6,879 nucleotides of DNA from Candidatus Cloacimonadota bacterium (GTDB lineage: Bacteria; Hydrothermota; E44-bin80), in contig SOKM01000031.1 of assembly GCA_004375785.1 (NCBI GenBank), forward strand, positions 1 through 6,879, read 5' to 3'. A program made the translations under genes and the position numbers. Position 1 is the first letter of the stretch. Each line of letters starts with the position of its first letter. Below, piece after piece: positions 1-6,036 of the stretch. The notes below the pieces were generated by a model. It saw only the letters and a list, made by a program, of their open reading frames with translations, made no database searches and was not told where the DNA came from.

Positions 1-1502
1 GATTCCAGCAAATCGAGTTTTGAAAGAAAATCTATCCTATACCCTTTTTCTTTCAGCAAAAAGAGAATACCTTTTTTATCTACAGCCCTTAAGTATGCTT
101 CATAGGTTTCAATCATATTGGAATCGACAAGTTTTAACAGATAGTCGTTCAATGGTGTCATCCCTTCTTTCTTTCCAGTCTGCAACAGTGACGGAATCTG
201 ATATGTTTTACCTTCTCTGATAAGGTTTGATACAGCTGGGGTAACCAGAAGTATTTCAAAAGCTGCTACCCTTCCTCTTCCAATTTTTTTACAGAGGGTC
301 TGTGAGATAACCGCTTTTAGTGAATCCGCTACCATAGTTTTTATCTGTTCCTGCTGTCCTGGTGGAAATTGTTCAACGATTCTGTTGACTGTACTATATG
401 CACTGGTTGTATGTAATGTTGCCAGAACCAGATGTCCCGTTTCTGCAGTTTCCAGAGCAACAGATATTGTTTCTAAGTCTCTCATTTCGCCAACAAGAAC
501 CACATCAGGGTCTTCTCTTAATGCTGATTTTAGTGCGCTGCTGAAAGAGTTCGTATGTTTCTTAATCTCTCTCTGATTTATCAGGGCTTTTAAGTTTTGG
601 TGAACAAATTCTATAGGGTCTTCAAGTGTGATGATATGAACATCCCTCTTTCTATTAATGAAATCTATCATCGCTGCAAGTGTGGTTGATTTACCGCTTC
701 CTGTTGGCCCTGTAACCAGAATCATTCCCTTATTGAGAAAACAGAGGTCTTTAAATAATTGCGGCAGTTTCAATTCATCAACTGAAGGTATTCTACATGG
801 TATCAATCGAAATACTGCTCCGAAACCTTTCCTGTCGATGAATATATTACATCTGAATCTTGCAAAATTTTCTATTTCATATGAAAAATCAACTTCTTCG
901 AGAGTATCCAATTTCTTTTTCTCTTCTTCTGTAATAATCTCCCCTATCATCCTTCTGATATCTGTATTAGAAAGTAAAGATAACTCCTTAACTTTTATCA
1001 ATCTCCCATCTTTTCTTATGAAAGGATGTTCATCCGAAGAAATATGTATATCTGACCCTTGATTTTCTACAAGTAGCCTGAAATATTTATTTATCTCCGG
1101 TTCTCCTTTTTTTGTCTCTATATCCAGGACTAATTCAACTCTTCTATTCTCTTTTCCTGCGTCAAAAGTCTGCTCTTCTTCCTTGACAGAGATTTCAAAT
1201 CTTTTTATAAGAACAAAAGAAAAGAAGAACCCTTTTCCTTTTTTTTCAATAAGACCTGAGAAGATACCTCTTTCTGGGAGTTCGTATTTTATTCTCGATG
1301 GCTCCGGGAGGTTTGTAATATCCACACCTTCTCCCAGTATTTCACCAAACATAGTTTCTATTTCTGATGTTGTCAATTTCTCCTTGCCCTGAAACTCTCT
1401 ACCAGAAGCCATTATATATCTTACCGGGCTTTCGGGTTTAATACTCAACTGTACCGCATTCAGGTCTAATAATTTATCAAAATATTTATCTATTTTATTC
1501 AT
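1..1502 (-). CDS. pilT: PilT-family type IV pilus retraction ATPase with extra N-terminal domain (partial, C-terminus cut by window edge)
   Basis: Hexameric cytoplasmic AAA-type secretion ATPase expected to power type IV pilus retraction (twitching). I translated the open frame from ATG 1502-1500 to the left edge: 500 full codons with no stop. Visible motifs are the SDIHI signature (residues 150-154, the ASDLH motif of PilT), Walker A GPTGSGKST (265-273, Lys271), Asp box LEDPIEF (293-299), Walker B DVVLVGEMRD (333-342, catalytic Glu339), His box with His357 and His364, and PAVSNLIREGKTYQIPSLLQTG-like text from 422, the retraction-specific AIRNLIRE region that separates PilT/PilU from PilB. 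Canonical PilT is about 345-370 residues. Here about 135 residues precede the usual start, and residues 4-101 look like a second, diverged copy of the PilT N-terminal domain. The start codon overlaps the upstream kinase stop as ATGA, with GGGGTGA just upstream as SD. It is the third gene of the minus-strand operon. The last visible residues run beyond the usual PilT end, so few are probably missing. PilU is the main alternative name. Confidence 0.93.
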   Translation of the reverse strand, partial: MNKIDKYFDKLLDLNAVQLSIKPESPVRYIMASGREFQGKEKLTTSEIETMFGEILGEGVDITNLPEPSRIKYELPERGIFSGLIEKKGKGFFFSFVLIKRFEISVKEEEQTFDAGKENRRVELVLDIETKKGEPEINKYFRLLVENQGSDIHISSDEHPFIRKDGRLIKVKELSLLSNTDIRRMIGEIITEEEKKKLDTLEEVDFSYEIENFARFRCNIFIDRKGFGAVFRLIPCRIPSVDELKLPQLFKDLCFLNKGMILVTGPTGSGKSTTLAAMIDFINRKRDVHIITLEDPIEFVHQNLKALINQREIKKHTNSFSSALKSALREDPDVVLVGEMRDLETISVALETAETGHLVLATLHTTSAYSTVNRIVEQFPPGQQEQIKTMVADSLKAVISQTLCKKIGRGRVAAFEILLVTPAVSNLIREGKTYQIPSLLQTGKKEGMTPLNDYLLKLVDSNMIETYEAYLRAVDKKGILFLLKEKGYRIDFLSKLDLLE

Positions 1503-3013
1503 AACTCACCCCCCTTCTTAAAGGATAATTTAACAACAGTTCCCTCGCCTTCTTTACTCTGGACTATAATATTTGCATTATTTTTCTTCAGTAGATATTT
1601 CGCTAACCACAATCCAATACCCAGACCACTCGATGTCTCCTTGAGCGGATCACAAAACCGCTTGAATTTATCAAAAAGATTTTTAACATTCTTTTCAGAA
1701 ATCCCCCTGCCCTGGTCTTTTATGTAAAGATTAATAAACTCCTCATTTGAAACTGCCCTGATTTGAATCCTGCTTCCTTCTTTAGAGTACTGGATGGCAT
1801 TTTTAAGAATTACTCCTAAAACCTTTTTTGTCTGCTTCTTGTCTGCATATATAAAGATAGGAAAATCTGGAAGAGATAAAATGAATTTATATCGAGGAAA
1901 TTTCTGTTTATATTCTTCAATGATTTGTCTTAATAATAAATTTAACCGAATAGACTCTAAATCTACCTTCCATTCATCCTTCTCTGCTTTGAGATAGTCC
2001 AAAAATGTTTGAATCCTTTCTTTCAGTATTTCAACACTGTTATCGACGATTTTTATGTATTTGCTCTGCCCGTTTTCTTTAAAGTTTTCCTTGAATATTT
2101 GTATCCCTGCCTGAATGGCAGTAAGAGGTGTCATAAATTCATGGGAAAGATTACAGGCAAGATCTGATTTCACGATAATATCTCTCTTTATCTCTTCCAG
2201 TAGCAATGCATCTCTCAGGTTCCTTACAACAATTACAATTCCTTTGTTTTTGCTATCATAAATAAGGGAAGATGCATCAACAGCCACAGGAAACCTGTTC
2301 TTTTTAGAGGTTTTAAGGTAAGAGAACAGTCCGTTTATTTTGCCTTTCCTTCTGCATCCTTCTATAATATCTTTAATTGTATTTTTATCATTGAAAAGTT
2401 CCGAAATATTCTGTCCTACAATTGATTCTCTATCTCTATTGAGCATAATCTGGATACTTCTGTTACAGCTAACCACTTCTCCTGCTGGATTTATTGATAA
2501 AACACCATCTGTTAAACTTTCAAGAAGAACCTTCTGATAATTCTCCAGGTTATTTACCCTGTTAACTAAAATCCTCAGATGTTTATAGAGTTCAATATTT
2601 TCGACAACAACCGCGGCAATAGATGCAAATGAAAGAACAATATTAAGGTCTTCCTCAGTAAAATTCCCCTCTTTTTTATTTATTAATTCCATTACCCCTA
2701 CAACTTTATCTCCAAGTTTTAATGGGACTGCGAGGTAGGTGTTATTAACAATGAGAGGCTCTCCCCTCTGGAATACCCAACCAGCTACTCCTTCTTTCGT
2801 ATCAACAGTGATTTTTTTAATATCACCTCTCCTTGCTCCTGTTGTAACCTTGAATATGAGTTTCTGTCTCTCGTCTTCAAGAAGCAGGATTGAACCTGCC
2901 TCACATCCTATCTTTTCCTGTAACTCCTCAAGGATTTCTTCAAGAAAGGAAGGGAGTTTGAGAGCTTCTCCTGCCTTATTTAGAGCAATCGAATCATCTA
3001 AATTATATGACAT
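1499..3013 (-). CDS. Soluble hybrid-sensor histidine kinase, GAF-PAS-HisKA-HATPase_c
   Basis: Cytoplasmic sensor kinase of 504 residues with no membrane segment. Domains in order, numbered from ATG 3013: GAF about 15-140, a short helical linker, PAS about 160-267, HisKA with phosphoacceptor His291 in NLSHEFMTPLTAI, and HATPase_c about 385-500 with N box Asn405 (VILKNAIQYS), G1 DQGRG (433-437), F box FDKFKRF and G2 GLGIGLWLAK from 463. All catalytic boxes are intact, so it should autophosphorylate; the adjacent receiver is the obvious partner. The GAF domain is short: after GEPLIVNN it jumps to TYLAVPLK, lacking about 20 residues usually found there. Start choice: ATG 3013 overlaps the receiver stop by 11 bases. 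A TTG at 3022 in the same frame would add three residues and sits closer to an AAGG, so it cannot be excluded. The stop overlaps the PilT start (ATGA), implying translational coupling. The ligands of the GAF and PAS domains cannot be read from the sequence. Confidence 0.93.
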   Translation of the reverse strand: MSYNLDDSIALNKAGEALKLPSFLEEILEELQEKIGCEAGSILLLEDERQKLIFKVTTGARRGDIKKITVDTKEGVAGWVFQRGEPLIVNNTYLAVPLKLGDKVVGVMELINKKEGNFTEEDLNIVLSFASIAAVVVENIELYKHLRILVNRVNNLENYQKVLLESLTDGVLSINPAGEVVSCNRSIQIMLNRDRESIVGQNISELFNDKNTIKDIIEGCRRKGKINGLFSYLKTSKKNRFPVAVDASSLIYDSKNKGIVIVVRNLRDALLLEEIKRDIIVKSDLACNLSHEFMTPLTAIQAGIQIFKENFKENGQSKYIKIVDNSVEILKERIQTFLDYLKAEKDEWKVDLESIRLNLLLRQIIEEYKQKFPRYKFILSLPDFPIFIYADKKQTKKVLGVILKNAIQYSKEGSRIQIRAVSNEEFINLYIKDQGRGISEKNVKNLFDKFKRFCDPLKETSSGLGIGLWLAKYLLKKNNANIIVQSKEGEGTVVKLSFKKGGEL

Positions 3014-3371
3014 CTTTTGCAAGAGCCTTTTTTACTGAAGCACTCAGGAGCTTCAGGTCAACAGGTTTAACAAGATAATCGGAGATACCATAAGATTTGA
3101 TAGAAAAATCATCCTGCATTCCTTCAAATGCTGAACAGATAATTATCGGCAGATTTCTGCCTTTTTCTCTCAATCTTCTGAGAATTTCAAGCCCGTGAAT
3201 GCCGGGCATCTTAATATCGAGAATTAAAAGATTAAAATGGTCTTCAAGTACACTTTGTAAAGCCTTGGTTCCTGTCGATGCAGTTGCTATTTCGAATCCA
3301 TCCATCTTAAGTATCTCTGCAAACAGAAGGCGAATATTTGGGTCATCGTCAACAATTAGAATCTTTTTCAT
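3003..3371 (-). CDS. Single-domain response regulator (CheY-like receiver, no output domain)
   Basis: A 122-residue protein that is only a receiver domain. It opens MKKILIVDDD, with acidic pocket Asp8-Asp10, phosphoacceptor Asp52 in LLILDIKMPG, switch Ser80 (IIICSAF), aromatic switch Tyr99 and the invariant Lys102-Pro103. Nothing follows the receiver, so there is no DNA-binding, AAA+ or enzymatic output. Signalling must go through protein contact or onward phosphotransfer. It is the first gene of the minus-strand operon and overlaps the following kinase, which makes that kinase its likely phosphodonor. The start is well supported: GGAGGT lies 3-4 bases upstream of the ATG (plus-strand 3374-3380), about 17 bases below a predicted sigma-54 transcription start. 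By analogy with CheY-type regulators of twitching (PilG/PilH) it could act on the pilus machinery, but its target is not shown by the sequence. Confidence 0.95.
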   Translation of the reverse strand: MKKILIVDDDPNIRLLFAEILKMDGFEIATASTGTKALQSVLEDHFNLLILDIKMPGIHGLEILRRLREKGRNLPIIICSAFEGMQDDFSIKSYGISDYLVKPVDLKLLSASVKKALAKDVI

Positions 3372-3399
3372 ACTACCTCCTTTTTTTACTATAAATTAA

Positions 3400-3414
3400 G
3401 CAAGAACCGTGCCA
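3400..3414 (-). promoter_or_regulatory. Sigma-54 (RpoN) promoter for the receiver-kinase-pilT operon
   Basis: On the minus strand this reads TGGCACGGTTCTTGC, matching the -24/-12 consensus TGGCAC-N5-TTGC exactly, with ten bases between the GG and GC dinucleotides. The predicted transcription start is about 3388, giving a leader of about 17 bases that contains the SD. Initiation requires an AAA+ enhancer-binding activator; none is encoded in the window. Confidence 0.9.
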
Positions 3415-3468
3415 CAAAAATAAGTCTAAATTATTGTTGAACTTAGTAAAAATAATTCTGCCTTCTTA

Positions 3469-3535
3469 TGTAAAAGAATAGAACAAGGTGAACAGTTTAT
3501 TAACAATCTGCAATTTTCTATTCTGGCATTTTACA
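3469..3535. repeat. Long imperfect inverted repeat in the intergenic region
   Basis: The left arm TGTAAAAGAATAGAA (3469-3483) is matched in inverse by TTCTATTC (3516-3523) and TTTTACA (3529-3535). The right-hand parts are separated by a five-base bulge, TGGCA, and 32 bases lie between the arms. All 15 left-arm bases are paired. It lies roughly 80-150 bp upstream of the minus-strand start and 180-250 bp upstream of the plus-strand start, a suitable place for an activator site or DNA-bending element. Confidence 0.55.
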
Positions 3536-3582
3536 TTAACAAAATAAAACCAAGATTGCTTCCTGTTTAGAAGTTGTGGTGA

Positions 3583-3614
3583 GTTAAATTGAACATCCTG
3601 TTAAATTTTTGAAC
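3583..3614. repeat. Tandem GTTAAATT...GAAC direct repeat
   Basis: GTTAAATTGAAC (3583-3594) is followed by GTTAAATTTTTGAAC (3600-3614), with starts 17 bases apart. The first copy is itself a near-palindrome (GTT-NAATTN-AAC). Related GTT-N-AAC boxes occur at 3436-3442 (GTTGAAC) and 3495-3504 (GTTTATTAAC). The tandem pair lies about 105-135 bp upstream of the plus-strand start, the usual distance for a sigma-54 activator. No known consensus was recognised. Confidence 0.35.
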
Positions 3615-3690
3615 AATAATTTTTCCAATATACACTTTTCAAAAAATAATAAGTTCTTCTAAATAAAGGCTTATAATTTTTTCAAAATCC

Positions 3691-3705
3691 TGGCACGGTT
3701 CTTGC
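3691..3705 (+). promoter_or_regulatory. Sigma-54 (RpoN) promoter for the small-protein/PilS-like kinase unit
   Basis: TGGCACGGTTCTTGC with GG at 3692-3693 and GC at 3704-3705, ten bases apart, is a perfect -24/-12 element. It is identical over all 15 bases to the minus-strand promoter at 3400-3414. The predicted start is about 3717, giving a leader of about 25 bases that includes the AGGAGG at 3731-3736. Confidence 0.9.
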
Positions 3706-3741
3706 TCTATATATGAATAGAAAAATAAAAAGGAGGTAAGT

Positions 3742-4197
3742 ATGAAAAAGCAAGATGCTGTTTTAGATTTCGGAACGATAAGGAGAGATGGTGACCCACT
3801 TGGTGCTTCAAGGATAAAAGAGATAACTATGACAGTTTTCAGTAAATCGGAATGGATTCTACTTGCAAAGCCAAATAGCTCCGATTCATTCTTCGATAGG
3901 TTATTTACTGATTCACCCCCACCTATTAGTTATTCTGTTAAGATGGAGAGAAATCATAGAAACAGATTCTATCCATTTATTTATGACGACTATATCATCA
4001 TTGCATCCGGCAAGGAAACATCACAAAAAGGTAAGAAATTAGAGATAGAATTACGATTGAATGATATTAGTAATATTGAATCAGGACTGCATACACCCAG
4101 TATAGATTTTGTTTTGCTTACAAAGGATAGATACGAGCAAAAAATGAAAAGAGAAAATAAGCATTACTTCTACCAAAAAGAATTAGTAAAAGTATAA
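3742..4197 (+). CDS. Small protein of unknown function, possible beta-sandwich domain without a signal peptide
   Basis: A 151-residue protein I do not recognise as a named family. The start is firm: AGGAGG at 3731-3736 is five bases upstream, a sigma-54 promoter lies just above, and an in-frame TAG at 3718 rules out a longer N-terminus. Residues 8-44 (LDFGTI, then TMTVFSKSEWILLAKP) and the later stretches EIELRLN (101-107) and GLHTPSIDFVLL (115-126) resemble the strand pattern of secreted Ig-like beta-sandwich domains of bacterial surface proteins, where an LDFG strand opens the fold and a G-x-Y/H-T-x strand closes it. There is nevertheless no signal peptide, lipobox, pilin-type prepilin site or membrane helix. 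The last 25 residues are highly charged (KDRYEQKMKRENKHYFY). It shares its promoter with the PilS-like kinase 45 bases downstream. It could be a cytoplasmic partner of that kinase or a secreted-protein fragment that has lost its export signal. Gene reality is well supported; function is open. Confidence 0.8.
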   Translation: MKKQDAVLDFGTIRRDGDPLGASRIKEITMTVFSKSEWILLAKPNSSDSFFDRLFTDSPPPISYSVKMERNHRNRFYPFIYDDYIIIASGKETSQKGKKLEIELRLNDISNIESGLHTPSIDFVLLTKDRYEQKMKRENKHYFYQKELVKV

Positions 4198-4242
4198 AAA
4201 TAAAAACATAAGTTAGAAGGTAGAGAAAAAAGGAGTCTACGA

Positions 4243-5949
4243 ATGGTAAAAAGAAGCAGGCTAAAATCAAAGAGAGAAGATTTCCTGAACAAAAAACTAA
4301 TGGTTGTCCTCTTCAGATGGATAACCATTTTAATTATATCCATTATGATCTTTTATAAAAGAGGAGAGTTTCATCTTACTGATCCTGCTGTTATAATACT
4401 AATATTTCTCAGCGTCTCAAATGGAATTCTGACATTTCTCAATTCCAATTTCTTTGAACAACCAAAATACATTTTTTTTATCCTTCTTGCTGATATCATA
4501 TCAATATCTATTCTATTCAGACTTATCTCTTCTGAGAACCAGTTATACCTTGTATTCTTCGCAGTGCTCTTCATAAGTTCTATCTCGCAGAATGTAAAAT
4601 GGAGCCTACTTATAGCAATGATTGCATGCATATTCTATCTCTCAATAATTACTCTAAGAAAGAACTCAGATTTGAGCATTCTGATAACAAACCCCGAGAT
4701 AGCAATAAAGATTCCTTTCATTTTTCTTATCGCAATATGGACAAGTTTCTGGAGTGAACAGTATAAAAAGAAGAAGAACGAAGAGGAAGAAGTTGAAAAA
4801 TTTAACGGAGAATTAAAAAAAGGCATAAAGATTGCAATATCGAAAGAAAAAAAGGTAGCGAGAGACCTTAAAAAAATGAAGGAATATAATGAGAATATTT
4901 TGAAAAGCTTGAATTCAGGGGTTATTGTGGTTGACAATAATGGAATGATAACGACTATGAATCCGAAGGCAGAAAAGATATTTGATGTAACATCGAAGAA
5001 GACTGTAGGGGTCAACTTTGAAGAGGTCAAGGAATTTGTATCTTTTTTGAATAATCTTTCTGCTGTTCTCAGAGATGGCAAAAGAAACGGTGTTCATGAG
5101 GTAAACTTAAAAAATGGAAAAACCTTAAATATGACATTCTCACCATTAAAAGAATCAGAAAAAGAAAATGGAGCAACCGTTGTTTTTCAGGATGTAACTG
5201 TTTTCAAAGAAATGAAAGATAAAGTAAGACAATCCGAAAGCCTCGCCAATCTTGGAAAAACAGTCGCATGGATTGCACATGAAATAAGAAACATACTAAC
5301 AAATATAATTGGTTATGCACAGTTAATTGAAATGAAATTCAATAATAGCGATATGAAAGAATATTTGGATGGATTGATGAGAGCAACAGAAAAAATTTCT
5401 GTTTTGATGACAGATATTCTTGATTTCTCAAAACAGAGAAAAATAAAGAAAGAAGAAGTTAACATTAATAGTCTTCTCAAAGAAATAGAAGAAGGTTTCT
5501 CAAACTCGTTAAATGGAACAAGATTGGTTGTTAGAAAGGAGAAAAATATTGATACTATTTTCTCTAATCATAGGGCATTACAATGTGTTATTTCAAATCT
5601 CATAAAAAATGCGAAAGAAGCTATTGAAGAAAATGGAAAGAAGGGAGAAATAGAACTTAATTTGAGAAAGAATAACGAGCATGTCATTTTTGAAGTCTCA
5701 GATACAGGTAGAGGGATAGAGGAAGATAAGATAAAATCTATATTCAATGCTTTCTTTACAACAAAAAAGAACGGAACAGGACTCGGGTTATCTATAGTAA
5801 AAAAGGTTGTTGAAAGTCTTGATGGAGACATATCTGTGCGCAGTAAACCTGGCGAAGGCACAAAATTCTCAATAACCCTTCCTGAACAGAATGGAATATT
5901 AGACATCAAATCTAAACATAGTGCTGAGTATACATCGCAAGTGATATAA
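4243..5949 (+). CDS. PilS/NtrB-like membrane sensor histidine kinase (6 TM-PAS-HisKA-HATPase_c)
   Basis: A 568-residue inner-membrane kinase. Six hydrophobic segments (about 19-37, 49-66, 76-94, 101-116, 119-136, 155-170) form a compact sensor with almost no extracytoplasmic domain, as in PilS. A charged coiled coil (about 170-215), a PAS domain (about 216-320), HisKA with His346 in IAHEIRNILTNIIGYAQL, and HATPase_c follow: N box NLIKNAKEAI with Asn456, G1 DTGRGI (487-492), F box FNAFFTTK and G2 GTGLGLSIV (511-519). The HExxN H-box is NtrB/PilS-like and suits both kinase and phosphatase activity on a PilR/NtrC-type activator. The Pro usual after HEIRN is Ile here. The SD AGGAG (4231-4235) is seven bases upstream of ATG. 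The gene lies 45 bases after the small-protein gene and probably shares its sigma-54 promoter. No pilR gene follows, which is unusual. PilS is the best comparison, but other NtrB-like kinases share this layout. Confidence 0.93.
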   Translation: MVKRSRLKSKREDFLNKKLMVVLFRWITILIISIMIFYKRGEFHLTDPAVIILIFLSVSNGILTFLNSNFFEQPKYIFFILLADIISISILFRLISSENQLYLVFFAVLFISSISQNVKWSLLIAMIACIFYLSIITLRKNSDLSILITNPEIAIKIPFIFLIAIWTSFWSEQYKKKKNEEEEVEKFNGELKKGIKIAISKEKKVARDLKKMKEYNENILKSLNSGVIVVDNNGMITTMNPKAEKIFDVTSKKTVGVNFEEVKEFVSFLNNLSAVLRDGKRNGVHEVNLKNGKTLNMTFSPLKESEKENGATVVFQDVTVFKEMKDKVRQSESLANLGKTVAWIAHEIRNILTNIIGYAQLIEMKFNNSDMKEYLDGLMRATEKISVLMTDILDFSKQRKIKKEEVNINSLLKEIEEGFSNSLNGTRLVVRKEKNIDTIFSNHRALQCVISNLIKNAKEAIEENGKKGEIELNLRKNNEHVIFEVSDTGRGIEEDKIKSIFNAFFTTKKNGTGLGLSIVKKVVESLDGDISVRSKPGEGTKFSITLPEQNGILDIKSKHSAEYTSQVI

Positions 5950-5999
5950 TTTTTCAATCAGAAAGAATAAGGATTTTCCCCCCATAAGAAAAATTTATT

Positions 6000-6027
6000 T
6001 TGACTTTACTGAAATTATTGTTATAAT
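6000..6027 (+). promoter_or_regulatory. Sigma-70-type promoter abutting the DUF2400 start codon
   Basis: TTGACT (6000-6005), a 16-base spacer and a perfect TATAAT (6022-6027). The ATG at 6037 begins only nine bases after the -10 box, so a start about seven bases downstream would leave a leader of about 0-3 bases. No SD sequence is seen before the ATG. This gives the gene a promoter separate from the sigma-54 unit upstream. Confidence 0.75.
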
Positions 6028-6036
6028 ACTCAAAGA

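Larger units (their letters stand above)
3428..3622. repeat. 11-bp inverted repeat AAATTATTGTT / AACAATAATTT
   Basis: AAATTATTGTT at 3428-3438 is exactly inverted at 3612-3622. The arms are 173 bases apart and both flank GTT/GAAC-type sequence. The composition is pure AT apart from one G/C, so chance is possible in this background. The paired placement towards opposite ends of the gap is compatible with one protein binding site per promoter. Confidence 0.35.
3415..3690. promoter_or_regulatory. AT-rich divergent intergenic region between two sigma-54 promoters; candidate activator-binding region
   Basis: A stretch of 276 bases separates the two -24 elements, with no credible gene on either strand. 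It is very AT-rich and contains several repeats, listed separately. In sigma-54 systems the activator normally binds about 80-200 bp upstream of the start, and for both promoters that distance falls here, so one set of sites could serve both directions. I see no convincing sigma-70 promoter: the TTGAAC boxes present have no well-spaced -10. The enhancer function is inferred from promoter type, not from a recognised binding consensus. Confidence 0.6.

Noticed and set aside
658..1062. Plus-strand open frame of 134 codons
   Set aside because: It lies antisense to the well-supported PilT ATPase, and its translation has no recognisable domain. The same holds for the plus-strand frames at 20-220, 385-576 and 1183-1392.
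2739..3038. Plus-strand open frame antisense to the soluble kinase
   Set aside because: Ser-rich shadow of conserved GAF coding sequence on the other strand, with no SD or promoter. Frames at 1794-1997, 2340-2537 and 3199-3399 were rejected for the same reason.
3524..3540. TGGCATTTTACATTA as a third sigma-54 promoter
   Set aside because: It has the -24 GG, but the -12 GC at the required ten-base spacing is missing (TA instead).
3609..3634. TTGAAC...TATACA as a sigma-70 promoter
   Set aside because: The spacer is only 14 bases, too short for a working promoter, and the boxes are weak in an AT-rich background.
3742..4197. Small-protein gene as a pseudogene
   Set aside because: The lack of a signal peptide suggests truncation, but the perfect sigma-54 promoter, strong SD and uninterrupted frame argue for an intact expressed gene.
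4635..5081. Minus-strand open frame of 148 codons
   Set aside because: Antisense to the membrane and PAS regions of the PilS-like kinase; its Phe/Ser-rich composition is what the reverse of Lys/Glu-rich coding gives. Minus frames at 4371-4631, 4915-5097, 5568-5957, 6208-6411 and 6636-6839 are likewise shadows.
5950..5999. Rho-independent terminator after the PilS-like kinase
   Set aside because: There is a C-run and flanking A/T tracts (ATTTTCCCCCCATAAGAAAAAT), but no GC-rich stem followed by a T-run could be drawn on the plus strand.
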